This document shows positions 25,742 through 35,530 of a stretch of 64,000 nucleotides of DNA, piece after piece (positions within the stretch are counted from its first letter, which is position 1; every line of letters starts with the position of its first letter). Where the stretch lies: the NCBI GenBank assembly GCA_963817855.1, contig CAWFQA010000002.1, forward strand, positions 806,001 through 870,000, given 5' to 3'. Below the pieces are notes generated by a model, which was given only the letters and a program-made list of their open reading frames with translations, did not search any database and had not been told where the DNA came from. The position numbers were made by a program, and so were the translations under genes. Source of the stretch: JAKAAZ01 sp963817855. Its GTDB lineage: Bacteria > Acidobacteriota > Terriglobia > Terriglobales > Acidobacteriaceae.

Positions 25742-25796
25742 TAGGTTCACTCCAACGATCTACGTTGGTCAAGGCTAGTAGACGAGGATTGATGAA

Positions 25797-26504
25797 ATGA
25801 AAACCAATTTTTTGCGCGGTATGATTTTTTCTGCGGTTCCGATTGTTTGCGGTTTTTCCATCACTGCTACCCAAGTGTCAGCCCAACACGCTGGCGGCTG
25901 GTCCACGGGTCATGTCCAGTCGATCGTCTTCGACGGTTCAACCCAGGCGGGGTGGTATTCGTTTCCCGGCCAGAGCCCCAAGCTCCACTTCAAGGGTGCC
26001 CAGGTTCGCATCAAATCCCGCGATCATAGCACTGTGCTCCTGAGTCGCGATGCCGATGCTTCCGGTACAGCCGCGGAAGTTGAGCTGACCCGCGCGCCCA
26101 AAAGCACATCGTCCATCTCTGGCCTGGGACTGGTCGGCGATGCGAACCACGCGGTGGTGATTGGCCTGGGGGATGGCAGCATCGTCCTTTGGCAGCTCGA
26201 ACCCAATTCCGCCAGAGTGTTAGCTCGCCAAACTGTCAATGCCAACTCGCAATTTGAGTTTCGTGTCTCCGGCGGCAATGCACAGGATGTACGTTTCTTC
26301 TGGCGTCACCGGGGCGGCAGCGCCTGGCACCCTCTGGGCAACACTGCGGTCAGTCAAGTTCTTACCGCCTGGCAGGAGCCGCTGCGCTTCGGATTGCTTC
26401 TGGATGGCCCGCAAGGCAGCGAAGTGGTCTTCAGCAACTATCGTGCCTCGCTTGCCAATGAAGCCAGCGCCTCCCTGCGGCCACTGGTAGTCGCGGGTCA
26501 GTAA
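25797..26504 (+). CDS. Exported protein of unknown function
   Basis: The 235-residue product has a Sec signal (1-29, cleavage after VSA-Q). The mature part looks like a beta-sandwich: alternating strands such as SPKLHFKGAQVRIKSRD, NHAVVIGLGDGSIVLWQL and PLRFGLLLDGPQGSEVVFSNYRA. The last block resembles concanavalin-like or glycoside hydrolase-associated domains in which a light-touch sugar-binding sheet ends with FSNYR. I cannot assign a family. It is monocistronic between rsmD and a convergent gene. Confidence 0.65.
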   Translation: MKTNFLRGMIFSAVPIVCGFSITATQVSAQHAGGWSTGHVQSIVFDGSTQAGWYSFPGQSPKLHFKGAQVRIKSRDHSTVLLSRDADASGTAAEVELTRAPKSTSSISGLGLVGDANHAVVIGLGDGSIVLWQLEPNSARVLARQTVNANSQFEFRVSGGNAQDVRFFWRHRGGSAWHPLGNTAVSQVLTAWQEPLRFGLLLDGPQGSEVVFSNYRASLANEASASLRPLVVAGQ

Positions 26505-26566
26505 TCTTCCTTTTTCTTTGAAATGGCCTTAGCGATTTATTGCTCAGGCCCTTTTTTGCGACCGCC

Positions 26567-27160
26567 TCATTCGTCTGATCCACCGGCGCCCCCAGTGTGT
26601 TCGCCCGTCGACAGATCCACCGTAAATGGGACCTCAGCGTCGGTTTCCAGATCCCACCCGAAACCGTGCAATTGCTGGCCATTGATTCCAGTCACACGCA
26701 ACCCTTCCCACGATAATCGACCCGTCTCCCAGGCTTTTCCTTCAACGCCCAATGCCCATAATCGGTGAAAGCTGGCAAATAACAGCAGCTTTTGTTGTGG
26801 CGCTGCGTCGACCCACGTAACAGGACGGTACGGCACCTGCATCCACTTATCTGGGCGATCGACGTCCACCACATAAGCATATCCACCAGCAATCGCGCAT
26901 ATCTGGCGCGGATTTGGACAGCTCCAGACTCCGTGCGGAAGCGATGGTTCGGCAAATCCCAGGGCAAAGGTTGCCATCACCGTCTCCGCCCCCGGCCGTG
27001 ACCGCCAATAAATTTGCAATGCTCCGCGTTCCACTTCTTCCACCGCTTGCGGATAGATGTAGTGCCGCGCAGGCGCAATCAGGTGCGGTGTCTCCAGGAT
27101 TTCAACCTGCCAACTGTGGGGGAATGTTGTCTCGGGATAGTGAAGCTTTCCAGATGTCAT
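26567..27160 (-). CDS. Conserved protein of unknown function
   Basis: The 197-residue product lacks a signal or membrane helix. It is rich in Trp and Pro with several beta-like segments (IYWRSRPGAETVMATFALG, GGYAYVVDVDRPDKW, KLLLFASFHRLWALG, LRVTGINGQQLHGFGWD). The pattern suggests two or three beta-propeller-like blades, too few for a closed propeller, so it may pair with another protein. It lies last in a minus-strand run after the gene at 27214-28340. I do not recognise the family. Confidence 0.6.
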   Translation of the reverse strand: MTSGKLHYPETTFPHSWQVEILETPHLIAPARHYIYPQAVEEVERGALQIYWRSRPGAETVMATFALGFAEPSLPHGVWSCPNPRQICAIAGGYAYVVDVDRPDKWMQVPYRPVTWVDAAPQQKLLLFASFHRLWALGVEGKAWETGRLSWEGLRVTGINGQQLHGFGWDLETDAEVPFTVDLSTGEHTGGAGGSDE

Positions 27161-27213
27161 CGGACGTCAATCGTAAGGATGGATCGAATACAGCGCAAGG
27201 CCACAATCCTCGA

Positions 27214-28340
27214 TCAGCTCGCGGCGCTGGCTGTCAAGGCTTGGTCAAGGTCGGCGAGCAGGTCGTCCAGGTCTTCGCAGCCCGCACTCAGGCGGATAAA
27301 TCCTTCAGACACGGCATCATGACCCCACCGCGCCCGCCGTTCGGCGGAGGAGACAATGCCTCCGAAGCTGGTCGCTTCCACCAGTAAATTCGACGCTTGC
27401 AGAAACCGCTCCGCAGCCGACCGATGCACCAGATCGAAGCTGACCACAGGCCCAAAATAGCGCATCTGGGCGCGTGCCAATGCGTGCGCGGGATGCGAGT
27501 TCAGCCCCGGGTAGTGCACCGACTTGATGGGCTTGTGGCTCTCCAGAAACTCCGCAATGCCTTGCGCATTACGCGACTGTTTCTCCAGCCGCAGCGGCAG
27601 CGTCGCCAGCGATCGCATCGCCAGCCACGCCTCCATCGGTCCCACCACCGAGCCGGAAAGAGTTCGCCACCGATCAATTTTGGCATTCAGCTCTGGATCG
27701 CGCACGGCGACATGGCCCAGCAACAGATCACTATGACCAGTCAATGATTTCGTGTCTGACGAAACGGAAATATCAGCTCCCATCGAAAGAGGCTGCTGGC
27801 CAAGTGCCGTCGGCGTGGTGTTATCGACTGCAACCAAGGCACCGGCCCCGTGAGCCGCATCCGCCAGCGTGCGGATGTCGCAGATATCCATGGTGGGATT
27901 GGAGGGCGTCTCCAGCCATAGCAGCTTCGTTCCCTCCAGCAGCTTCCCCTGGGCGTTGCCGGCGGTGGGAGCAAGTCGCGCCGTAATGCCGAACGAGGCC
28001 AGAAACTCCCGCGTCAAAATGCGCGTGGTGTAGTAGCAATCGGAGGGCAGCACAATCGTGTCGCCGGGACGAAGCACCGCGGCGAACACGGCCATCACCG
28101 CCGCCATTCCAGAAGGGAAAGATCCGCGCGATAGCCGCCTTCCAACGCTCCCAGGGCGCGTTCCAGCTCGTCCCATGTGGGATTGTGGAATCGAGCATAG
28201 GTATACGCGGACTCCGCAGGATCACCGGGCGTGGCATATGCGGACGCGAAGATCGGGCCGGGATGAATCGGATCACCCGCAGCCACTTTTTTCGGTGGTT
28301 CCGGCAATCCAACCCGAACCAGTCGAGTCGTATCTTTCAT
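27214..28340 (-). pseudogene. Cystathionine gamma-synthase/lyase-family PLP enzyme, single frameshift
   Basis: The 5' frame (28340 to about 28125) encodes the start of a Cys/Met-metabolism PLP enzyme (PIFASAYATPG, YTYARFHNPTWDELERALGALEGG). The frame from about 28125 to 27214 gives the rest: FPSGMAAVMAVF, LLWLETPSNPTMDICDI, VAVDNTTPTA, SSDTKSLTGHSDLLLG with the PLP lysine, and the SFGGIVSSAERRARWG C-terminus. Joined length is normal (about 375 residues). One shift lies just after ALEGG. All catalytic blocks are intact, so this may be a sequencing error. GGAG precedes ATG 28340. The reaction (gamma-synthase or lyase) cannot be decided by eye. Confidence 0.85.
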
Positions 28341-28376
28341 CGTCTCCCCCTGGAGAGTAAAACTCCGGCACGTGCT

Positions 28377-29063
28377 CTATTGCGCCTGCGCGGAACCAGC
28401 CAGCACAAGATCTCCGTACACAAATCCTTCGCGTTCGACGTTGTGGGTATGCTCTACGTCAATCGATTGCGAGAACATCGGTCCTGCATAGGCAAAGCTG
28501 TGGAACTCGCCGCGCTCCCCGCATGGATCGACCGACACGGGCAAATCTGTCAGAAAGCCAGCATCGAAAACGCGTCCGCAAAATGTAGAGGACAACCTAC
28601 TCGGGTCGAGGCAAGTGACGCGAGCCCGCAGTCCGGAAGCAACCATTGTTCGCGCCAGTTCGTGAGTTGGAATTCCCCAGATCGGAAATACAGGCTCGAG
28701 GCCGGTCCCCGCAAGGTGTTCAATGCGATAGGCGCGAATATCTTCCAGAAACAAATCGCCGAAGGCGACTGCCTCAAATCCCTCCCGCACAGCACGCGCA
28801 CAAACAGCCTGCATGCGAGATTCATACGCTTCGTTGGAACATGGATAGGGCAACGGAATTTTCCAGATTGGCAATCCAATGGACGCGGCCTGCAGATCCA
28901 GCAGTTCCTCGCGAAAGCCGTGAATGGCGACTCGGCAGAATTGCTGGTTCACCGTGGTTAGCAGCGCGGCCACTTGGTAGGCAGGATCGTGGCGCAGCGT
29001 GTGCAGAGCCCACGCACTATCTTTGCCGCCACTCCAGCTAAAAAGCGTCTTCTTGGGTTGCAC
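28377..29063 (-). CDS. Dph6-type (diphthine-ammonia ligase family) PP-loop ATPase
   Basis: The 228-residue product has the PP-loop SGGKDSAWAL near its start, AVAFGDLFLEDIRAYR, and a FPIWGIPTHELARTMV segment, all typical of the adenine-nucleotide alpha hydrolase family that includes eukaryotic/archaeal Dph6. Bacteria lack diphthamide, so the bacterial members must amidate or adenylate another substrate, which is unknown. The GTG start has AAGGAGAT eight bases upstream. It lies between gltX (38-base gap) and the cystathionine-family gene (36-base gap), suggesting co-transcription. Confidence 0.85.
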   Translation of the reverse strand: MQPKKTLFSWSGGKDSAWALHTLRHDPAYQVAALLTTVNQQFCRVAIHGFREELLDLQAASIGLPIWKIPLPYPCSNEAYESRMQAVCARAVREGFEAVAFGDLFLEDIRAYRIEHLAGTGLEPVFPIWGIPTHELARTMVASGLRARVTCLDPSRLSSTFCGRVFDAGFLTDLPVSVDPCGERGEFHSFAYAGPMFSQSIDVEHTHNVEREGFVYGDLVLAGSAQAQ

Positions 29064-29101
29064 TTGTGGATCTCCTTCGTGAAACAGAATCCGTTCAGAC
29101 T

Positions 29102-30622
29102 TCAGGCAGATGGAAGCGCCGCGAGAAATCCTGCGACGCGCTGCCGCACGCTCAGGATAGGAGTCGGCAATGCCAGCGCATGTCCGGCTTCAATGAGGGG
29201 AACAAGCTTGTCGAATTCCGGACCGGAGTAGGCGCCGGTGATCGCGATCCGGACAGGATGGAAAAGATCCTTCCCTTTGACACCAGTCGCAGTTTTCACT
29301 TCATTCATCGCAGCTTTAAATGACTCAGCCGTGATCGGAGATGGAAGCGCGGCGATTCGGGCGGCAAATGCTTCAATAACTGTACGCGCCGATGGATTCG
29401 CAAAGATCGCTGCGTTTTCTTCGTTGGCCAGCGCTGCCGCCGGGTCCACGGAAAAAATGAAGCGCGTTTTCTCCGGCAGCTGATCCAATTGATCGACGGC
29501 GGGGACAAACAGAGACAGAAGTTCCAGCACCCACGCGTGAATTTCAGCCGTGTCTGCTTCAGGTAACCAGTGTTGCGCGACAAAATACGGTCTTGCCAGC
29601 TGCAGCACGCGAGTAGGATCCGCAAGCTTCAGGTAATGGCGATTCAACCAATGCAACTTATTGAAATCGAAAATCGCAGGCGAGGGCGTGACCCGTTCCA
29701 GCGTAAACTCCGCGGCCAGTTCAGACATGGTGAAAGTCTCGCGGGTGCCACCCTCCGCACCCCATCCGAGCAAAGCAAGATAATTCGTCAGCGCCTCTGG
29801 TAGCACACCCATCTCTCGAAAAGTGGTGATCGAAGTTGCGCCATGACGTTTCGATAGCCGCGTTTTATCCGGCCCAAGGATTGTGGAAAGATGCGCAAAC
29901 TCCGGCACCGGCCAGCCGAATGCCTGATAAATGGCAACCTGCTTCGGCGTGTTGGAGAGATGATCGTCGCCGCGAATCACGTGCGTGATTTTCATCAGCG
30001 CATCATCGATGGTGACGACATAGTTGTAGACCGGCATGCCGGTCGACCGAACCAGAATTGGATCGGAAACTGCATCCGCCGCAAACTCCACTACTCCCCG
30101 AACAATGTCGTGAAACGCGATCGGGTCGGATCCGATTTTCAATCGCACGGCGAACGGCTCGCCCGCCGCGGCACGGGAGGCGCTATCATCTGGCGAGATG
30201 TTTCGGCAGCGACCGGAATACGCCTGCGGCAGATGGGCTGCGATTGCTTGTTCCCGTTCGCGATCCAACTGGTCGGCGGAGCAGAAACAACGGTAGGCGC
30301 GGCCTTCGGCTAGCAGACGATCTGTATGCTCGCGATAAATTTCGAGGCGCTCCGACTGCCGATACGGTCCATACGACCCGTCGCCATTGCGCGCTTCAGG
30401 CCCTTCATCCCAATCGAGACCCAGCCAACGCAGATCGTCCAGCAGCTGCGCCTCATAGCGTGCTTCGCTGCGCTCGATATCGGTGTCTTCGATGCGCAGC
30501 AAAAAATCTCCACCAAAGCGGCGGGCAAACAGCCAGTTGTAGAGCGCAGTGCGGGCGTTGCCGACGTGGAGCTGGCCAGTCGGCGAGGGAGCAAAGCGGA
30601 CGCGGGGTTTCTGCAAACTCAT
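29102..30622 (-). CDS. gltX: Glutamyl-tRNA synthetase
   Basis: The 506-residue class I synthetase has RFAPSPTGQLHVGNARTAL (HIGH motif as HVGN), IEDTDIERS, VIRGDDHLSNTPKQ and TRLSKRHGA (KMSKS motif as RLSKR). It charges tRNA-Glu in the cytosol and is non-discriminating in many bacteria. A frame open to 30700 adds 26 residues of unlike composition; the ATG at 30622 gives the family start MSLQKPRVRF. It follows thiL with 79 bases between and precedes the Dph6-type gene. Confidence 0.95.
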   Translation of the reverse strand: MSLQKPRVRFAPSPTGQLHVGNARTALYNWLFARRFGGDFLLRIEDTDIERSEARYEAQLLDDLRWLGLDWDEGPEARNGDGSYGPYRQSERLEIYREHTDRLLAEGRAYRCFCSADQLDREREQAIAAHLPQAYSGRCRNISPDDSASRAAAGEPFAVRLKIGSDPIAFHDIVRGVVEFAADAVSDPILVRSTGMPVYNYVVTIDDALMKITHVIRGDDHLSNTPKQVAIYQAFGWPVPEFAHLSTILGPDKTRLSKRHGATSITTFREMGVLPEALTNYLALLGWGAEGGTRETFTMSELAAEFTLERVTPSPAIFDFNKLHWLNRHYLKLADPTRVLQLARPYFVAQHWLPEADTAEIHAWVLELLSLFVPAVDQLDQLPEKTRFIFSVDPAAALANEENAAIFANPSARTVIEAFAARIAALPSPITAESFKAAMNEVKTATGVKGKDLFHPVRIAITGAYSGPEFDKLVPLIEAGHALALPTPILSVRQRVAGFLAALPSA

Positions 30623-30701
30623 GAATCCTGATGGTAACAAAGGAGCGGGTACCGGCTGCAGGGCGGCGACTTGGCGCGACATGCACGGAGTGCAGCCCAC
30701 G

Positions 30702-31856
30702 CTAGGTAAAGTGCTCCCAACCGCCGGGGGCCAGCGGGCGCGAGAACTCTCGACCGTCGATTACTTCTACAAGCTGGACGCGCGGAGTCCGGGATTTCGC
30801 GGCGCGCATCTCTCCAATGCAGGTGATCGGAACACCCGCAATCCTGCGCGGTATAGGCATCTTCTGTGAGGCCGTAAACAGCAGTTCATAATCCTCGCCG
30901 CCATGCAACGCAAACTGCAATGCCTTGTCACGATCGCCGCCTGCAACGCGCAGTGCAATCGGATGAACCGGAATTGCAGACGCATCAATCGTGGCGGTCA
31001 GACCGGATTCTTCGCAAAGGTGATCGAGGTCCGTCGACAGGCCATCGCTGATGTCGATCGCAGAGGTGGCGCGACGATTCTTCAGCAGCCATGCACCGAC
31101 AGCCAGACGAGGTTCCGGAAACAGGTGAGGATGAGGATTTGGCATCCCGGCTTCTTGACTTGCAGCTGTCCCGTTCCGAAACCGCCAGCCATTTTTTGCC
31201 AGCTGCTCCAGTTCTGCAGCGGCACCCCCAAGAAAGCCCGTGACGTATATGCGGTCCCCTGCTTTCGCCGTTGAACGCCGAAGCGACCGACCTCGCGGCG
31301 CGGTTCCGACCAGAATGATGTCCATCAGCGCCAGGCCTGTGGCCGTTGATCGTGGCTTGCGCCGCGACGATGCCGCCCCGACCAAAGGCGACTGCGCCGT
31401 GTCCCCGCCTGCCAGAGGAACTTTGTGCTTGTCCGCGAGAGAAAGAAACCCGTCAAAAAACCGTTCCCGCCACGAGGGCTGTCCAGCATGACTTTGAACC
31501 AGTTCTACTGGAAGCGCCAATGATAAAAAAGCAGCCAGCGGCTTGGCGCCCATGGCGGCGAGATCGCTCAACCCTCGCGCCAGGCAGCGATGTCCGACGG
31601 ATTCCGGGGTGTGCCATTCGCGGCGAAAATGCACCCTTTCCAAGGTGAAGTCCGTGGTGACAAGCACTTCATTCCCGAAAGCCGGACGAAGAATAGCGCA
31701 ATCATCGCCGATGCCTGCGACCACCGACGAGGAAGAGAGCGCCGAACGCTCGAGTCGTCCCCAAGAAGGGATGTGACCTGCGCCTCCCGCACGCGCCAAA
31801 CGCTTGCGGAGTGAGAAAATGAAAGCGCGCTCGCCGCTGTTGGCTAATCGCCGCAT
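30702..31856 (-). CDS. thiL: Thiamine-monophosphate kinase
   Basis: The 384-residue product matches ThiL. It has GIGDDCAILR, TTDFTLERVHFRREW, LARGLSDLAAMGAKPLA, a GDTAQSPLV block and a late AIDISDGLSTDLDHLC then FALHGGEDYELLF. ThiL phosphorylates thiamine phosphate to the diphosphate cofactor. The length exceeds the usual 320-350 because of an N-terminal extension of about 40 residues and a basic insertion near residue 165-180 (SSRRKPRSTATG). It heads the thiL-gltX-dph6-like run. No TPP riboswitch is evident in the 266 bases upstream. Confidence 0.92.
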   Translation of the reverse strand: MRRLANSGERAFIFSLRKRLARAGGAGHIPSWGRLERSALSSSSVVAGIGDDCAILRPAFGNEVLVTTDFTLERVHFRREWHTPESVGHRCLARGLSDLAAMGAKPLAAFLSLALPVELVQSHAGQPSWRERFFDGFLSLADKHKVPLAGGDTAQSPLVGAASSRRKPRSTATGLALMDIILVGTAPRGRSLRRSTAKAGDRIYVTGFLGGAAAELEQLAKNGWRFRNGTAASQEAGMPNPHPHLFPEPRLAVGAWLLKNRRATSAIDISDGLSTDLDHLCEESGLTATIDASAIPVHPIALRVAGGDRDKALQFALHGGEDYELLFTASQKMPIPRRIAGVPITCIGEMRAAKSRTPRVQLVEVIDGREFSRPLAPGGWEHFT

Positions 31857-32122
31857 CGAGTGCCAGAATACCGCTTCTGGCCGTAACTCATTGCATATTT
31901 TGGCCTAGGGCCTGCTAATGTATCCTTTGATTCCGGGCTCGAGCCTCGATTTTCTTTATTGACGCCCCAAACCAGCTTTGCTAGGCTAGCCGCTCAGCAT
32001 ATACACTGGCATTGTGCGCGTTTCTCCCCGTTCGCATGAGTGCCTTTTCGTGTCTAACTCACCCGCTCGGGGGCTTTGCGCCGTCCGGAATTGGACTCGC
32101 TGAAAGGAAACGAGTTTTTCAC

Positions 32123-33076
32123 GTGCGTAAGCGTCACTATATCGTATATGTAACCCGAGATGATCAGGGCCAGCTGCGCAAGGTTCCTATTCCAATGCGC
32201 TACGCGTATGCCTTCGTGACCGCGGCCGTCGTCGGCCTGTTTACGATCACTGGGCTCGCCGGATCCTACGGCAGAATGCTGTTGAAGACCGAACAATTCA
32301 ATCAAGTCCGCAGCGAACAGCAGACACTTCGCAAGCAATATCAATTGCTGCAGAAGGATGCGAAACAGAAAGATATCCAGGTCGCCTCTCTCGGTTCGCT
32401 GGCCAGCGAAGTATCTATGTTGTACGGGCTGCGGCAGAGCAAGCTCGGTGTTGTGAAGGCTCCCCGCACCAGCGGCGCGACAAATAGTGTTCTGGCAGAC
32501 AACGACACTTACAAGGCCTCTCTCGACCGGCTTTACGCGCTGCGTGAGACTGCGCTTTCCGGCGTAGCCACGCGGGCTCTTACCTCCGGGCTCGTCCCGA
32601 CTTCCACTCTGACCGAGTGGGTGAACCTGGCGAACGCGCCAACCCTGTGGCCAATCATGGGACGCATCACCAGTTCCTTCGGAGAGCGGACCGACCCATT
32701 CGCCGGCGACGAGGGTGAGTTCCATCGCGGAATCGACATTGCTGCACCCACAGGAACCGCCATTCATGCGACTGGCGATGCCGTCGTGGCGAGCGCTGGT
32801 TGGGGTTCAGGATACGGACGAGAAGTAATTTTGGACCACAGTCATGGCATCACCACCCTGTATGCCCACATGGCTTCAATCACTGTCGTACCGGGTGAGA
32901 ACGTCACGCGCGGTCAGGTGATTGGATACGTGGGAGTCAGCGGACACAGCACCGGCGCCCATCTGCATTACGAAGTTCGAATCAACGATACTGCCGTCAA
33001 TCCCCACCGATACATGCGCATGACGATGGTCCAGATGGCTGAAACCACAGAGATGCCAAAACAATCCGGCCAGTAA
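32123..33076 (+). CDS. M23-family peptidoglycan metallopeptidase, membrane anchored
   Basis: The 317-residue product starts with a basic cytoplasmic stretch and one membrane helix (AYAFVTAAVVGLFTITGLAG). A coiled-coil region follows (TEQFNQVRSEQQTLRKQYQ), then a C-terminal lytic domain with the M23 metal motifs HRGIDIAAPTG and HLHYEV. Such proteins cleave peptide crosslinks or activate other hydrolases at the envelope. The start is uncertain: the frame is open from 32012 (TTG) with ATG at 32036, but the GTG at 32123 gives the typical VRKRHYIVYVTRD beginning shared by this group. It is monocistronic. Confidence 0.85.
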   Translation: MRKRHYIVYVTRDDQGQLRKVPIPMRYAYAFVTAAVVGLFTITGLAGSYGRMLLKTEQFNQVRSEQQTLRKQYQLLQKDAKQKDIQVASLGSLASEVSMLYGLRQSKLGVVKAPRTSGATNSVLADNDTYKASLDRLYALRETALSGVATRALTSGLVPTSTLTEWVNLANAPTLWPIMGRITSSFGERTDPFAGDEGEFHRGIDIAAPTGTAIHATGDAVVASAGWGSGYGREVILDHSHGITTLYAHMASITVVPGENVTRGQVIGYVGVSGHSTGAHLHYEVRINDTAVNPHRYMRMTMVQMAETTEMPKQSGQ

Positions 33077-33140
33077 TTCTCACTCGCCGAAAGAAAATCT
33101 CCACGTAGAGGGCCGCGCAGCCTCGGCGGTATTCCATCAA

Positions 33141-34253
33141 TTACAGGATCCAGCCGCCCCCCGCAACTTCGTTGCCGTCGTAAAACACAGCAGCCTGGCC
33201 AGGAGTCACCGCGCGTTGCGGCTGATCGAATGTGACTGTTACGACATCGTCGCCTGACATTTCCAGCGAAGCCCAGGCAGCCTCATGACGATGACGAATC
33301 TTTACCTGCAACCGCATTGTGCCTTTCAAGCGCGGAATTGAAATCCAATTGAGACGATTCGCTCGCAGCGCCTTCGATGTCAGTTCCTCGCTGCTGCCCA
33401 CCACAACTTTCCGATCCGCGCCGTTGATGCCGATCACGTAAAGAGGCGAGCCGGTCGCCACTCCCAGCCCCTTGCGCTGACCCACGGTGAAATTGTGAAT
33501 CCCCTCATGATGCCCGACCACTTTCCCCGTGGTCGTGACAAGATCGCCGCTGGTGTCCGGCATTGCCTCTCCGCGATCGGCAAGATAGGCATCGAGAAAC
33601 TGCTTATAGTCGCCGCCCGGGATGAAGCAGATTTCCTGCGAATCCGGTTTGTTGGCGAGCGCCAGCCCCTGCTGCTCCGCAATCGTGCGGACGTCCGGCT
33701 TGCGATAACCGCCCAGCGGAAACAAGCTGCGGCTCAACTGCGACTGCGACAATCCAAATAGAAAATAGGTCTGGTCCTTGCTGGCATCCGCGGGCCGCTG
33801 CAATATCCAACGATCGCGCACTGGATCATATTCATTGCGCGCGTAGTGCCCGGTGGCAATGCGCTCGGCTCCAATCTGACGCGCGGTATCCAGCAACTGG
33901 GCAAACTTCAAATGGTTGTTGCAAAGCGTGCACGGTACCGGCGTGCGACCGCTCAGATACTCCCGAACAAACGGCTGCACGACATCCTGCTCAAACCGAT
34001 CCTGCTGATTCACGACGTAATATGGGATGCCAAGATGCTCGGCAACACGCCGCGCGTCATAGACGTCGTCGAGTGAGCAGCAGCGGCCTTCGCTGGTCTC
34101 CGGCATTCCGGGCCGGCCCGCGAGGCGACGCTGGTTCCATAGCTGCAGCGTAAGGCCAACAAGATTGTAGCCTTCCGACTTCAGCATGGCAGCCACGGTC
34201 GAGGAGTCGACTCCGCCGGACATGGCAACGGCAATGGTTTCTGTTGTGGGCAT
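33141..34253 (-). CDS. mnmA: tRNA-specific 2-thiouridylase
   Basis: The 370-residue enzyme has the PP-loop AMSGGVDSSTVAA, the catalytic Cys pair (PCTLCNNHLKF and SQEICFIPGGDY), ATGHYAR and the QRKGLGVATG C-domain. It thiolates U34 of Lys, Glu and Gln tRNAs using sulfur delivered from a cysteine desulfurase. The desulfurase gene lies 23 bases upstream on the same strand, giving donor and acceptor in one operon. An inserted AGRPGMPETSEGRCCSLDD segment near residue 50 is seen in several phyla. Confidence 0.95.
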   Translation of the reverse strand: MPTTETIAVAMSGGVDSSTVAAMLKSEGYNLVGLTLQLWNQRRLAGRPGMPETSEGRCCSLDDVYDARRVAEHLGIPYYVVNQQDRFEQDVVQPFVREYLSGRTPVPCTLCNNHLKFAQLLDTARQIGAERIATGHYARNEYDPVRDRWILQRPADASKDQTYFLFGLSQSQLSRSLFPLGGYRKPDVRTIAEQQGLALANKPDSQEICFIPGGDYKQFLDAYLADRGEAMPDTSGDLVTTTGKVVGHHEGIHNFTVGQRKGLGVATGSPLYVIGINGADRKVVVGSSEELTSKALRANRLNWISIPRLKGTMRLQVKIRHRHEAAWASLEMSGDDVVTVTFDQPQRAVTPGQAAVFYDGNEVAGGGWIL

Positions 34254-34276
34254 GATTCTAGAAATGTCTCTTTCTT

Positions 34277-35482
34277 CTAAATATGTTGCGCGGTCGCAAC
34301 CCGGGTTGGATTCGCCGGGAAGCCGTCGCTCTTGTGGTAGAAGGGCGACAGTTCCCGCAGCTTCGCCGCCGCCTGCGGCACAATCTCAATTACGTAGTCC
34401 ACATCTTCCGCCGTGGTCAGCTTCGACAGGCTGAAACGCAGACTTGCACGCGCACGCTCGGTGGGTATATGCATGGCGGTCAGCACATGCGAGGGTTCGC
34501 TTGCTCCCGATGCGCAGGCCGAGCCGCCCGAAACCGCCAGACCTTTCAGGTCCAGCGAGATGACAAGCGCTTCCCCTTCCAAATGATCGAACCACAAGTT
34601 GGCAGTGTTGGGAACTCGCGGCACATCGCCAGAATGCACACCGGCGTCGCGACACGAGCCAGAATCTTCACTTTGCAGGCGATCACGCAGGGCCGCAATT
34701 TGTTGCGTAGATCCGTCTTGCAGCGATCTCGCCGCGATTTCTGCAGCTTTGCCCAGGCCAACAATTCCCGCAAGGTTCTCCGTTCCGGCGCGGCGTTGAC
34801 GCTCATGCGTGCCACCGTACATCAGCGGCTCAATCTTCGTATCTTTGCGGACGAACAGGACCCCGGTGCCCTGCGGCGCGTGGATTTTATGGCCCGAGAT
34901 CGACAGCAGATTGCATCCGATCTTTTCCACATGCATCGGCAGTTTGCCGGCGGCCTGGACCGCATCCGTGTGGAACTGCACGCCTGCTTCTGCGGCGATC
35001 GCGCCGATGGCTTCGACCGGCTGGATGGCCCCAGTTTCATTGTTGGCCATCATCACACTTATCAAACGCGTGTTGAAACGCAGCGTGTGGCGTACATCTT
35101 CCGGGTCGACCACTCCGTTGTCGTCGACAGGTATGAAGGTGACTTCGCGGCCCAATTTCGCCAGTTGTTCGGCGGCATGCAGCACAGCGTGGTGCTCGAT
35201 GGTCGTCGTGATTACGTGATCGCCGGGTTTCGTCGCGCCAAATAGCGCTAGGTTGTCACTCTCAGTGCCGCCGCTGGTAAAGACGATTTCCGCTGGACGG
35301 CAGTGCAACAATGCAGCCACCTTGATGCGCGCCTGCTCTACCGCTCCGCGGGCCTGCTGGCCAAAGGAGTGAACGGAACTGGCGTTGCCAAAGCGCTCGC
35401 CAAAGTATGGCTGCATGGCCTCCAGAACCTCCGGCAGCAGTGGCGTCGTCGCATTGGCGTCCATGTAGACACGGCGCATCAT
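34277..35482 (-). CDS. Cysteine desulfurase (IscS/NifS family)
   Basis: The 401-residue class V PLP enzyme has YMDANATTPLLPEV, the PLP lysine in SISGHKIHAPQGTG, and the mobile active-site Cys in SGGSACASGASEPSHVL. It releases sulfur from cysteine as persulfide. A start GGGAG site lies before ATG 35482. Because mnmA follows by 23 bases and no iscU/iscA genes accompany it, tRNA thiolation is its likely main job; Fe-S assembly is possible. The C-terminal 20 residues are atypical but in frame. Confidence 0.93.
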   Translation of the reverse strand: MMRRVYMDANATTPLLPEVLEAMQPYFGERFGNASSVHSFGQQARGAVEQARIKVAALLHCRPAEIVFTSGGTESDNLALFGATKPGDHVITTTIEHHAVLHAAEQLAKLGREVTFIPVDDNGVVDPEDVRHTLRFNTRLISVMMANNETGAIQPVEAIGAIAAEAGVQFHTDAVQAAGKLPMHVEKIGCNLLSISGHKIHAPQGTGVLFVRKDTKIEPLMYGGTHERQRRAGTENLAGIVGLGKAAEIAARSLQDGSTQQIAALRDRLQSEDSGSCRDAGVHSGDVPRVPNTANLWFDHLEGEALVISLDLKGLAVSGGSACASGASEPSHVLTAMHIPTERARASLRFSLSKLTTAEDVDYVIEIVPQAAAKLRELSPFYHKSDGFPANPTRVATAQHI

Positions 35483-35530
35483 GAAAAAACTCCCGATCCT
35501 ATTGTACGGCGGCGGATGTGATGCCGCTCA

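Noticed and set aside
34283..35245. Plus-strand open frame of 320 codons
   Set aside because: It is antisense to the cysteine desulfurase, which has complete catalytic motifs in its own frame.
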